From Camellia lanceoleosa (Eukaryota > Streptophyta > Magnoliopsida > Ericales > Theaceae), in NCBI GenBank assembly GCA_025200525.1, contig JANUSC010000387.1, forward strand, positions 1 to 64,000: a stretch of DNA of 64,000 nt. Reading direction: 5' to 3'. The notes beneath the pieces are model-generated. The model was not told where the DNA came from. It was given only the letters and a program-made list of their open reading frames with translations, and searched no databases. The first letter of the stretch is position 1; each line of letters begins with the position of its first letter. The translations under genes were made by a program, and so were the position numbers. Shown one piece after another: positions 12,499-23,689 of the stretch.

Positions 12499-13690
12499 AT
12501 GGACAATACAAGGAATGATGATACAGCAAGATCCTCCGATGCCTGAATGGATAGAATGGAACAAATGCTGGCAACCTTGACCAAGTGGTAATGCAAAGAA
12601 CAAAGACAACAACCCTTGCCCTCCACCTCCGCCAAGACAAGCCGGGTTTATAAAGGAAATCATTAATCGACATGTAATTCTCAAGATGAAACCGCCAATG
12701 TTCTACTGTGATTGAGCCCCGAAAAGTCAAAACATGGTTGCTTGAGATGGAGAAGTTGTATGAGGTGTTCCTTGTTCAAACTCGAAAGTTTTGTTGGCTA
12801 CCTACACACTTAAAGATGAAGCTCGCAGTGGTGGTTACCGATTCAAACGCACACCTAAAATATGACATGGACCCAAATCAACGCAATCTTTTATGATAAG
12901 TATTTTCCCAAAGCTTAAACCGGAAAGTCTCGTAATTCAGAACTTAAATAGTAAGAAGATGTCTCAGAGCCCAAGATGAAGCCAAGTTCATCGAGCTAGC
13001 TGTGTTTGCTCCCCATATGGTGGACACAAAAGACAAGAAGGCCCGCAAGTTTGAGGATGGATTGATCTCGACATACCGATAGGGTGGGAGTTCTAATCTA
13101 CCCACATACGCGAGCTGCTGGACAGGCATTAATGGCGTAATCCATTCTAGCAAAGAAGAAACAAACTTCCACCCATGGACCGAAGGACAGGAAAAGATCC
13201 AGAATAACTTTAAAAGGACCGCTCATTTTCGAATAAGAAATAGAACACAGGTCATACAAAGAACTCGCTGTAATAGTGGCACTACACCGACCGCCTGATC
13301 AGGTAAGAGACACAAGGAACTTGTTATCGAACCTGGCGTCTGCTTTAGATGTGGAAAACCCACCATGTGATGAAGGATTGTCCGTCAGTTCGAAAACGCC
13401 AACCATCCCACTCAAGAAGTTCAAATTGGTCCGCTTTCTACCAAACCAAATGCAAAAGCAAATGCCGGAAAGAACCCCTAAGACAAGGTCGAGTATTCGC
13501 CTAGTGTTCTGGATGTACCAAACACCTATACCGTGGTGTCGTACACTTTCTCAGATGTTCTCAATATGCATATGTGTTGATAGATTCGTTCTACGTGATT
13601 CCTTTGGGTCACATGCCTTTTCTCAAAAATTGACTAGGCCATTAGAACATATGACATGTGTATTATCCAGATCTACACCTTCCGGGGATT
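12499..13690 (+). pseudogene. Tekay gag, heavily degraded
   Basis: ATG at 12499 (MDNTRNDD). Over several frames one can follow a gag-like course: the 'WLLEMEKLYEVF' segment at 12730-12775, and a zinc-knuckle remnant CFRCGKP near 13342-13362 that belongs before protease. At least ten frame changes and stops interrupt it. In life it would encode the nucleocapsid protein that packages the element RNA. It is not expressible as written. Confidence 0.7.
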
Positions 13691-13990
13691 CTATGATGTG
13701 TACTCATGTTTATCCAAAGGTGTGATGTTGTGGTGGGTGATATGACGTTGTATGTGGATTTATTGCCGCTGGACATTCATCATTTTGATTGTATTTTGGA
13801 GATGGATTGGTTGACTAAATCTGCTACTATTGATTGTGCAAACAAAACTGTGGTGTTTAGACCGCCGGGTATGCCTAAATTTACCTTTAGAGGGAATGGG
13901 GTAGTTCTTCCTCCATACTTAATTTCGGCTATGAAAGCTGTAAAATTACTTAGGAAGGGTTGTAGGGGTTATCTGTGGTTATGCTTTTAA
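13691..13990 (+). pseudogene. Tekay aspartic protease remnant
   Basis: The 13706-13990 reading encodes VGDMTLYVDLLPLDIHHFD followed by CILEMDWL, the conserved region downstream of the retropepsin active site (usually ILGMDWL; Gly is Glu here). The active-site part upstream is in another frame. It would cleave the gag-pol polyprotein. It is separated from RT by a frameshift. Confidence 0.8.
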
Positions 13991-14044
13991 TTACATCATC
14001 CGATACCCATCAGAGACAATCCTCAAGTATGTGACTTTCCTGAT

Positions 14045-14735
14045 GTGTTCCCAACTGATTTACCGGGGGATTTAGTTTACAGAGAAATTGAATTTACTGT
14101 TGAGGTGTTTCCGGGGACACAACCTATTTCCAAGACTCCTTATAGAATGTCCATTTCTGAATTGAAAGAATTGAAAACCCAACTTCAGGAACTGTTAGAC
14201 AAGAATTTTATTCGTCCGAGTACTTCACATTGGGGTGCTCCAGTGTTATTTGTTAAAAAGAAGGATGGGTCTTTGAGATTGTGCATAGACTATCGGGAAT
14301 TGAACAAAGTGACTATCAAAAACAAATATCCTTTGCCCCGAATAGATGACTTATTTGACCAACTTCAAGGTGCCCAAGTGTTTTCTAAAATTGACCTCAG
14401 GTCTGGGTATCATCAACTAAAGGTTAGAGCCGAAGACATTGAGAAAACTGCATTCCGAACTAGATATGGACATTATGAATTCTTGGTAATGCTGTTTGGG
14501 ATGACAAATGCACCTGCTGCTTTCATGGATCTTATGAATAGAGTGTTTAAATCGTATCTGGATGATTTTATTGTTGTATTTATTGATGATATTCTGATAT
14601 ATTCCAAAGACAGGGAAGAACATGAAAAGCATTTGAGAACCGCCTTTGATATTGAGAGAAAAGAAGTTGTATGCTAAATTGTCCAAATGCGAATTCGTTG
14701 ACAATGTGGCATTTCTAGGCCATGTGATTGACAAA
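14045..14735 (+). pseudogene. Tekay reverse transcriptase
   Basis: This is the best-kept Tekay domain, open over 14045-14677. It shows, in order, [18 protein letters not shown], the [10 protein letters not shown] motif (catalytic Asp of motif A), and [10 protein letters not shown] (the two catalytic Asp of motif C, present). The fingers motif is normal. A frameshift near 14650 moves the connection domain (KLSKCEF) to another frame. The product would copy element RNA into cDNA in the cytoplasmic particle. Confidence 0.92.
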
Positions 14736-14779
14736 ATGGTGTTTCAGAGACCCTCGTAAAGTTGTTGTGGATTGGTTGA

Positions 14780-15440
14780 GACCTACAAATGTGACTGTAG
14801 TACGAAGTTTTCTGGGACTTGCAGGGTACTACCGGAGATTTGTGTAAGACTTCCCAAAGCTTGCCTTGCCATTGACTCGCTTAACTCAAGAACATGCCAT
14901 TTGATCGAATGATCAAAGAGAGGCAGCCTTTCCAAGAGTTGAAAACTGTGTTAGTGATCGCACCAATCTTAACTTTGCCAAATGGTACCGATAGGTTTCA
15001 AGTGTATAGTGATGCTTCATATAAAGGCTTAGGGTGTGTACTAATGCAAATGGGAAGGTGATTGCTTATGCTTCTAGACAACTCCGACCTTATGAAAAGA
15101 ATTACCCAACACATGATCTTGAATTGGCAAATGTAGTGTTTGCTTTGAAAATATGGCATTATTACTTGTATGGGGTAACTTCTAAGTGTACACCCACCAT
15201 AAAAGCTTGAAATATTTCTTCACCCAAAAGGAGTTGAATATGAGACAGAGATTTTGGATGGAGCTAATCAAGGATTATGACTTGCAAATCTTATATCACC
15301 CGAAAGGCTAATATGGCGGATGCCTTGAGCCAAAAATCGTGCAACGTGGTCGTGTTTGTTATCTAGCCGAAAAGACTTGTCAACCGACTATGAACAAGAT
15401 GGATTGATATTCGCTATCTCTCGCCAACCCGCTATTCTTG
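14780..15440 (+). pseudogene. Tekay RNase H, frameshifted
   Basis: The RT connection ([11 protein letters not shown] region, 14810-14845) leads to the RNase H start [13 protein letters not shown] (14995-15035), with the first catalytic Asp present. The rest ([21 protein letters not shown]) is spread over different frames near 15060-15130. Several indels break it. Confidence 0.8.
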
Positions 15441-15559
15441 ATGAGGTTAAACAGTAAACAATGTGAAGATGAACACTTGAAAAGATTATAGAGGAGTTTG
15501 ATTCAAACCGAGGCCCAAATTTGTATTTGAAAATGGTGTGTCAAATTTCGTAACCGCTT

Positions 15560-16590
15560 TTGTGTGCCTCGACATATGATTTGAGAAAACGTGTTATGAC
15601 TGAAACTCACAGTAGTAAATTTGCTATGCATCCGGGGAACACGAAAATGTACCACGATTTGAAACAGAATTTTTGGTGGCCTGGAATGAAGAGGAGTATT
15701 GCAGACTTTGTGGCTAGATATCTACATTGCCAACAGGTTAAAGCCGAACATCAATGACCTGCCGGTTTGCTACAACCACTCCCAATACCAGAATGGAAAT
15801 GGGAGCACGTCACCATGGATTTCATTGTGGGATTGCCTTGTTCTTCTCGAGGTATGGACTCTATTTGGGTTATAGTTGATCGTTTGACTAAGTCTGCACA
15901 TTTTCTGCCTGTTAAAACTATTTATAACGCCGATAGACCGCTAACATCTATATGATCAAATTGTGAGACCGCATGGAGTGCCGTTGTCTATTGTATCCGA
16001 CAGGACTCAAGTTTGTGTCAAGATTTTGGCAAAGTTTGCAATGTTTGGGAACAGAATTGAGATCGAGCAAGGCTTATCACCCAAGACCGATGGCTAAACC
16101 GAAAGAACTAACCAAACTCTAGAAGATATGCTCGTAATGTGTGTTAGACTTCCGTGAAATTGGGAAGCTTATTTGCCATTAGCGGAATTTGTATACAACA
16201 AGCTTATCACTCAAGTATTGGGATGGCTCTCACGGCTTTGTATGGAAGAAAGTGTCGATCTCCAATATGTTTCAAGTCATGATGCACCTTTGTTGGGACC
16301 TAACTTGTGCAAGAAACAACCGAGAAAGTGAAATTGATACAACAACGTTTGAAGACTGCGCAGAGTAGGCAAAAGAGTTATGTCGATGTTCAAAGAAGAG
16401 AAAGGGAATATGAAGTGGGGGACCATGTGTTCATCAAAGTGACCCCGATGAAGGGTCAAACCTGATTTGGTGTTAAAGGGAAATTGGCTCCGAGGTATAT
16501 TGGACCTTATGAAGTTCTCGAAAAGATCAATCAGGTGTCCTACCGAATAGCCTTGCCTCCGGTGATGGAACATATGCACAATGTCTTCCA
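15560..16590 (+). pseudogene. Tekay integrase
   Basis: 15560-15757 encodes the zinc-binding N-terminal domain (ETHSSKFAMHPG...WWPGMK...YLHCQQVKAEH); the first Cys of the usual CxxC is Tyr. 15767-15955 opens the catalytic core with [13 protein letters not shown], whose Asp is the first of the DDE triad. The rest of the core (VSDRT near 15995) and the GPF/Y-like C-terminal part (16380-16590) follow in shifted frames. It would insert the cDNA into chromatin. Confidence 0.85.
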
Positions 16591-16611
16591 TGTATCGATG
16601 CTTCGGGAATA

Positions 16612-16890
16612 TTGGGAGATCCACTCCACATCATCGAACCGACACATGTACTACTGAAGGATAATTACACCTATGAAGAAAGGCCTATCCAAATAGTGAA
16701 TCGAAGGGTTAAAAGACTGAGAAACAAAGAAATACCATTGGTGAAAGTTGATTGGCAGAACCACGGAGGAACTTATGCAACTTGGGAAACCGAGGAAGAC
16801 ATGAAGAAGAGATATCCGGATTTGTTTCCTCTAGACCCGACATTGGCTTCGAATGAAGGTAACTTGAGTTTGGGGACCAAACTCTTTTAA
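16612..16890 (+). pseudogene. Tekay integrase C-terminal chromodomain
   Basis: The open end of the polyprotein contains NKEIPLVKVDWQNHGGTYATWE followed by KKRYPDLF, the fold signature of the Tekay-type chromodomain, which in this clade directs integration to heterochromatin. The stop codon at 16888-16890 falls in the PPT region just before the 3' LTR. This segment is intact; the protein upstream is not. Confidence 0.88.
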
Positions 16891-16901
16891 GGGGGGAAGA
16901 C

Positions 16902-19248
16902 TGTAATAACCCCGACCCTGATTAACGCTAAACGGAACTTGATTAAGCCTAATAATGATTAAAAGGAAATTAGGGACTAATTTACATGTGCATTGCATGA
17001 ATTATATGTTTTTATCTGTTCGGTGTTGAAATATCTGTTCGTGTTCAAAACTTTAATTCGCAAATCGGAAGCCTTATCGGTCCTCGATTCCGAAATCGAC
17101 TGGAGTTTTAGACTAGTTAGATTTTATGTAAATTTATGGTAGGTTCAATTAAAATTCGATTTGGAATGTTTAAAACTGATTAAATAACATTTTAATAATG
17201 AACCTAGCTTAATTACAATAGTGCCATTGAAGACCACCAACTAAGATGACCTTGGGACTTAGTCTTGGAACTTTTGTTTGCATCAATTGTGAGACCAACG
17301 TGGGAGAGAAATAGGAAGATGAGGAAAACTTAGCTCCAACAAGAATTTTGGCTAAAAACTTGGAGAATTGAAGGGTGGTGTGCAAACTAGAGCTTCTAAG
17401 CTTGACAATGGAGAGTTAAGGTAGAGAATTCACCCTCTTGAACTAGAATTTAGATTAATCTTGCATGATTCTTGGTTAATTTGATGAATCAAGTTAGGAA
17501 GGGGTTTAACATGTTGAAATTAAGCTTAATCCATGCATGCATGCTCATATCATGCCATTTTGAAAAGTTTTCATGTACATTCTTTACATGCAAGGCCACA
17601 TTCAAGTTGTAGCCCATGAATTCAACAAAATTCTAAGTTTAATTTGGCCTTGGAGCATGTTTTGGAGCTTTGAAATGGAATTGAACTCATGCATGTGTGT
17701 TTAAACATTGTTCTTGAAGATTTATGGGAATGGTGCTCTAATTGACTCACTCTTGGGCAATGATTTTATAAATTGGCTTTTAAAACTTGTTGTACTATGA
17801 GTTTGAAATGTTTTCCCAAAATTTGGGCCCAAGAGGTTGAGTTTTTGGTTGAGAATGCTTGGTTCGAACTTGAAGACAACTGAAATTCCAGATTTTGCTT
17901 CCTCGCCGAAGCGAGGATTCTCGCCGAGCGAGAACCCCGGTCAGGCTCCGCCGAGCGAGCCAGCTTACCATCGCTGTAAAATTTCAACATCCAAGATTTT
18001 TACTGCTTTCATCGACCGCCGACGAAGCAAGGCTCGCCGAGCAAGGCCTTTGATTTTGGAAGCTCGCCGAAGGAAGGCTCACTGAGCGAGACCCTGCTAA
18101 AGAACTTTTGAAAAACATTTTCAAGACATTTATACACCCCCATTCCATCCTAGGCATTCCTAGGCCATGTTTAAGGCTCCATAATAAGGGTAAGGGGTTA
18201 GATATACACTTAGAATCATGGATGTGAGTTGTGTACAATTGAAGTGTATGTTTCAAAGTGTGTGCCCGTTATGTGTTATGTAGGTCACGTGCCGCAATCC
18301 GTTGACCCTTTGACTTCGTCTACTTGTATCAACGCCCACTGTGAGTAATAACTTTGTAAAGTTATGTTCAATGCTATGTATTTTCAGTATACTATGATAA
18401 GAAATGATTGATCCTTTGAAAAGCTATGATATGTTGGAAATGAATGAATGATTGTCCAAGATTCTGAAAGTTAATCGTGGCATCCTTAGCACTACATGAT
18501 ATGCGTCCCCTTATGGGTCATCAGGTCCCTATATGGGTCATCGTAACGCCTTCAGGCACACGAAGTCATCGAAGCCTTCAAGGTCGCCCCTTTATGGGTC
18601 ATCAGTCCCTTTATGGGTCATCGATTTGTGAATGCTATTGGATGTACCACGATGATTATGTTACAAACCCGATTATGGAAATGATGTTGTACCAAGACAT
18701 GAATCTGCTTTTGATATGAATATGAACATGAACATGATTATGTTTCGATATGAACTCGATTTCTAATTCAGAATGGACATCATTCATTAAACCCCTTTAC
18801 TCATTATTTACCGGGCTTTCGCCAGCTTATTAAATATATGTAGGTGAGCCGACAAGACCCTGGCCAGAGTTGAGGGCCTTCTGTTTCATTTTTGGTCAGC
18901 TACCTGTTGCGCCTCCCGAGGAGGTTCCGCCTGAGGCCTGATGTTATGGCAGTTTTGCACCTCGTGCTAGTCTTTGTACTTGTTTTGTTGGGTTGAATCT
19001 TGGGATGTACTTATGTAAATATTTTGTACATACGGGTGTGCCCGACTAGCATGTTCATGTATATAAATAAGTTTTTTTTAAATTTTCTGTCCCATGTATG
19101 TCATCACAGCTCATTGGACCTTGTTTGTTTTACATTATTGCTTCCGCAGCCCCTTAAAATTTGTTATGTCTTCAGAGGCCGTAGGTAATCCACGGATTAC
19201 TGGCCGGTTACGTCGCTAAACCCATAGGGGCGGGTTTGGGTCGTGACA
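16902..19248 (+). repeat. 3' LTR of the Tekay element
   Basis: Aligns with 9948-12331. Differences are mainly small indels in CG-rich words. Each GCTCGAGC palindrome of the 5' LTR is shortened here to forms such as gccgagc, and the tccctttatgggtcat repeat has fewer copies (18505-18622). Confidence 0.95.
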
Positions 19249-20269
19249 ACCCCATTGCCCCCCTGCCCCCGCCCCAGCCCCAGATCAGGTATCCTCAACG
19301 CCGCAAATTCCTCGAATTACAGAAAAAAAAATTCAAAAAAAAAAAATTTAAACATCCTATTAAGAGAATCTGTACATCCCATAGCATAATCTGTAAAATT
19401 AAGATAATCCCATAGCATAAAATTAAAAGAGAATCTGTACATATTTTAAAATTTTAAACATCCTATTAAGAGAATATGTACATCCCATAGCATAATCTAT
19501 AATCTGTTAATACAAACCTTAAGAGAATCTATCAAAGATAATCACAAGCTAAACTCAATAGCAAATTAAAAAATCATATATTTTCAAATAATCATTCATA
19601 GCATAGCATAATTTGTAATATGTCAATATAACCATTAGGAGAATCACAACATAATCTGCCAAGCTAAACTAAATAGCAAATTAAAAATTTAATATGTCAA
19701 TAGCATAACAACATAATCTCAATACAATAGCATAACAACATAATCACAATACAATAGCATAATCTACTCAAAATTCAACAAGTTGACAGATTCCATCCAA
19801 AGACCATAATATGTCAACTGAAATAGCATATTCATTTAGCAAACACGTAAAGGAAAATTCAACAAATTGCAAACATAATAATTAGTCCAAAGCACAGCCC
19901 GCATGGGATAGGCTACCCAAAAAATAAAATTAAAAAAAAAACAAATCCATTACAATATAAAAAACAAGATTGTTTGTCCAATACAACTTTCATCATCTTT
20001 CAAACCACATTGTAGTACAACTTTCAAACCACATTACAACTTTCATCATCTCCTTCAACTTGAATTCCTATTAAATAACAAAAAAGAAAAAAAAAACAAA
20101 TAATCAATACTAATAATAAGATGTAAAAAATGTTAACAATTAAAATAAAAAAGATGACAACTAACACAAAAGTGACACACGACTCATCTGAATTGATCTC
20201 ATCATCATGATATATAGTTGCATAACAAATCAAAATGTGAGTGAATCATTAACAAATCATTAACAAATC

Positions 20270-21050
20270 AGGTCACAAACAGATCAATAAAATAAACAGA
20301 TCAATAATTAAAAAAAAGATCACATTTTGATTGTGTGTGCAAATAAGAGCTCTCTTATTTGTTCCCACTTTGTTAGCTAGCTTTATTACCCTAGTTCAAA
20401 GTTTTGAAGTCACATTTTCACAAACTCAAGAACCAATCATATCATCACTGATGTGTACTAGAGAGCTCTTGAAAACATTATTCATTGATGCTTCATCAAC
20501 CACGTTCTTTCTTCTTCTTTTTTCTTTTTTTTTTTTCTTTCATTGTAAAAAATTACAGGTTACAAACTCGCTAATAAAAACTATTGTTTCACCCACTTTA
20601 ATTCTTACACATTTTGAGACATGAAATTAACTATAATTTCAAATAACAGATAACTCTACTTAATAAAAAAACTATATTGACCCCATGGAATTAACTATAA
20701 TTTCAAATACATTTATTTCTTTTGCACTTCCTTGTAAATGAAAAATAAAAAATTAAATTAAATGAACTATATTGCTGATTCATGATAAACTTGTCAAATT
20801 AAACTAATGAATAGTGATGATACCAATTACCAAAAATAAAATAAACAACAAATTTCATATATATATATATAACAGATCAGTAACAACAGATTAATAACAG
20901 ATACAGATCAATCATATATATACAACAGATCAATAACAGATAACAGATCAAATTTCATATATATATATATAACAGATCAGTAACAACAGATCAATCATAT
21001 ATAAATACAACAGATCAATAACAGATTACAGATCAATCATATATATTTTG
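20270..21050. repeat. Irregular acagatcaataacagat minisatellite
   Basis: Units of 8-20 bases built from 'aacagatcaataacagat', interspersed with atatatatat runs. Two longer copies (20860-20935 and 20950-21045) are near-duplicates. Confidence 0.7.
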
Positions 21051-21180
21051 ATTAGAGAAAACACTAAAATAAATAAATAAATTTAGAGAAAAATAAATAA
21101 ACTCTGATATATATATATATATATGTCTGTAAACCCTAGTAGATCGAAATTCCTAGAGAGCGAGAAAGAGATGCCCTAAA

Positions 21181-21540
21181 CAGCAGCGGTGAGAGAGAAT
21201 GATCGATGGTGAGGTACGAGCAGCGGTGAGGGAGGATCGGCGATGAGAGAGGATCGGCGGTGACGGAGGAGCGACAACCGTCGTTCGTTGTGTGAGAGAG
21301 AGAGGGGGAGACGAAACCCTAAAGTTCTTGGCAACGGCGGAGAGAGAGAGAGAGAGAGAGAAAGCAGCAGTGAGGAAGGATGATCGGCGGTGAGGTACAA
21401 GCAGCGGTGATGGAGGATCGGCGGTGAGAGAGGATTGGCAGTAACGGAGGAGCGGCAGCCGTCGTTCGTTATGTGTGAGAGAGAGAGGGGGAGGCGAAAC
21501 CCTAAAGTTCTTGGCAATGACGGAGAGATAGAGAGAACAG
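21181..21540 (-). repeat. Direct 182-base duplication, CT-rich on the minus strand
   Basis: Two adjacent copies (21181-21362, 21363-21540) share gcggtgaggtac, cgtcgttcgtt, a gagagagaggggga run and gaaaccctaaagttcttgg. On the minus strand it resembles a plant 5' leader. The open reading of 140 codons across it is low-complexity Ser/Leu/Pro and is not supported as a protein. Confidence 0.75.
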
Positions 21541-21830
21541 CAGTGTTAGTGTTTTGTGTGTAAGTAGAGTGTTTCAACCAAACCCTATACGTGCACATAT
21601 ATATAAGAATGGGTAAAATAGTAATTTTACATCGGGGTTTATACGGGTGGGATCAGATTGGGGTCGTTCAGATCAAACATGTATCCTCGCCCTCGCCCGA
21701 ATATCACTGGGATACATTTTTAATACTATCCTATTGCTTGGGGTATTTTTTGGAAAATAACTGCTCAATTCGGGGTCGGGGGGTTGGGTCCCCGTCAGGT
21801 CGGGTTCCGATTGCCATCTCTATAGACTTT

Positions 21831-21992
21831 CTTATTTTGCCCTAGAGCTGAAAACCCCTTGAGTTGCTCCATGTAGATTTCTTCATCTAAATCTCTATTT
21901 AAGAAAGTTATCTTTAAATCCATCTGATGTATCTCCAAACCCCGTGAAGCTATTATCGTAATCACTATGCAAATTGATGTAATCCTTATCAC
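21831..21992 (-). pseudogene. Copia reverse transcriptase, 5' part
   Basis: Encodes IRITSICIVITIIASRGLEI, then HQMDLKITFLN and DLDEEIYMEQ, the start of the copia RT domain with its motif-A Asp. It ends at the hAT-like insertion and continues at 9837 with CKLVKS. The integrase-RT linker lies to the right (21993-22600) with multiple stops. Confidence 0.88.
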
Positions 21993-22599
21993 AGGTAAAT
22001 ATGTATCAAAGTAATTGAGGCCTTCTCACTGCCTGTATCCTTTGATAACTAGCCTAACTTTGTACTTATTAATTGACCCATCAGCCTTCATCTTTCTCTG
22101 AAAGATCCACTTACTCGCCAAGGCCTTACTGCCTGGTGGTAGATTAACCAACTCTTAGGTATGGTTCTGCAAGATAGAGTAAATTTCACTTTTAATCACT
22201 TTTTTACAGAAAAGACTTTCAAGTGAAGTCACAGCTTCATGGAAAGTTCAAGGATCTTCCTCTAACATATAAATCAAGAAGTCCAGACCAAAAGACTTGG
22301 AAGTCCTAGCCCTTTTACTTCTTCTTAGCTCATCTACCTCCTCACCTTAATCACTATCACTATGATCATCTTCAAGTTCCTTCTCGTAACTTGATTCTCT
22401 CCTCAAATTCGGCAAAGAAACATGTCCTCAAAGAAAGACACACTCTTTGACTCTATAATGATATTCTTGTGTATATGTGAAATATCCGACTTGTGCACAA
22501 GAAACCTATATACAGTATTATTTTGTGCATAAATAATGAATATACAATCAACGGTTTTCGAACCTATCCTAACAAATTGGGTGTAGGTACCGCCACTTT

Positions 22600-23685
22600 T
22601 TCAAAACACCCCATATTCATAGAAAATTATAAAAAGGCTTGCGGCCTTTCTATAATCATATGAAGTCTTGTTCACTTTCTTCCAAGGTATTCTATTTAGA
22701 ATGTAATTCGCAGAAAAAATTGCTTCTCTCAACAAGTTCTGTGGCAACTCAGAACTTATCAACATTGCATTCATAATTTCCTTCAACGTCCTATTTGTTC
22801 GCTCAACAACACCATTTGACTAAGGGTAATAAGGCACATTGTAGTTTGGTGGATAATTTCAGATTGAGCACGAATCTCAATAAACGATGATTTATATTCT
22901 CCATCACGATCACTTCTTGAAGCCTTGATCTTCCATCTTAGTTAATTTTCAACTTATATCTTAAAGGAATAAATTTATCAATTGCCTCATCTTTACTTTT
23001 AAGCAAATACACAATAGTATTTAGTGCAATCATCAACAAAAGTGATGAAGTGTTTGTTGCCACCACATGATTGTACGACTTTCAAGTCACACACACCACT
23101 GTGCACTAAATCTAAAGGCTCAATACTTCTTTCAATAGAATGAAATAAAGTCTTTGTCAATTTTGCTTCTGCACAAGTTTCACATTTGTGATTTGAATTA
23201 ATCTTGAAAGATGGTTTGTCATTTAACTTGATTAATCTACGCAAATAGTCAAAATTCACATGGCCTAGTCTACCATGCCATAATTCAAGGGACTCAAGTA
23301 TATAAGTAGAAAAAGACGCTTTTTCATTCATTTTCGGGATAATAGTCATTGTATTGAGTTTAAACATATCGCCCGACATATACCCCTTCCCTACATAGAC
23401 TCCACTCTTGGTCAACACGACCTTATCAGACTCAAACACCATGTGAAAGCCATGCTTGCTTAAAAGAGACCCTAAGACAAGGTTTTTACAAATATCCGGC
23501 ACAAACAGGACATCGTTCAGAGTCAGCTCTTTTCCTGAAGTCATCTTCAGGACCACTTTGTCTTTACCCTCAACAGTTGAGGTCACAAAATTCCCTATGA
23601 ACAACTTCTCACCATTTAAAATCGGTTCAAAAGTTATGAACATCTTCTTCTCAGCACAGATGTGTCGAGTGGCCCTAGTGTCCAC
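22600..23685 (-). pseudogene. Copia protease C-terminal part, GAG-pre-integrase and integrase
   Basis: The open stretch 23685-22999 begins DTRATRHIC (the residues just after the protease active-site region), runs through LTLNDVLFVPDICKNLVLGS, then the GAG-pre-integrase zinc-binding segment LWHGRLGHVNFDYLRRL...CETC, and enters the integrase core at LDLVHSGVCDL. The usual Asp there (HSD) is Gly, so the first DDE acid is lost. The FVDD segment follows. 22999-22600 continues through stops to NGVVER (third acidic residue present near 22810) and ends ILNRIPWKKVN. Non-functional. Confidence 0.9.
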
Positions 23686-23689
23686 CCAC

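Larger units (their letters stand above)
9948..19248 (+). mobile_element. Full-length Ty3/gypsy chromovirus, Tekay type
   Basis: Two LTRs (9948-12331 and 16902-19248), TSD acccc on both sides (9943-9947, 19249-19253), PBS matching initiator tRNA-Met (tggtatcagagc at 12335-12346), PPT aaggggggaagac before 16902, and gag, protease, RT, RNase H, integrase and C-terminal chromodomain in that order. The chromodomain sequence and its place at the integrase C terminus point to the Tekay (Del) clade. Every domain carries stops or frameshifts. It sits inside the hAT-like element. Confidence 0.93.
9846..21822. mobile_element. Non-autonomous hAT-like element, itself split by a Tekay element
   Basis: The left terminus TAGGAATGGCAACGGGAC and the inverted right terminus TAGAGATGGCAATCGGAAC form short imperfect TIRs. 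Both are followed by GC-rich subterminal blocks of CCCCG/CGGGG words. Without the Tekay insertion the element is about 2.7 kb (9846-9947 plus 19249-21822). I find no transposase ORF or hAT dimerisation domain. It interrupts the copia reverse transcriptase gene between the codons for KV and the following CKLV. Confidence 0.75.
19249..21822. other. Interior of the hAT-like element, right of the Tekay insertion
   Basis: 19254-19320 is a GC-rich subterminal block. 19320-20330 is AT-rich with repeated 'agcataatctgt/acaacataatc' words and no gene. 20270-21050 is full of acagatcaataacagat words, an irregular minisatellite. 21181-21540 is a duplicated purine-rich leader-like block. 21620-21822 is the right subterminal GC-rich block and TIR. 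No transposase was recognised. Confidence 0.6.

Noticed and set aside
20331..20624. 97-codon ORF in the hAT-like interior
   Set aside because: Phe/Leu-rich translation of a T-rich stretch; no transposase motif.
21176..21598. 140-codon minus-strand ORF rich in Ser, Leu, Pro
   Set aside because: It is the translation of a duplicated low-complexity block (182-base units) and has no domain. The ORF exists because the duplication kept the frame.
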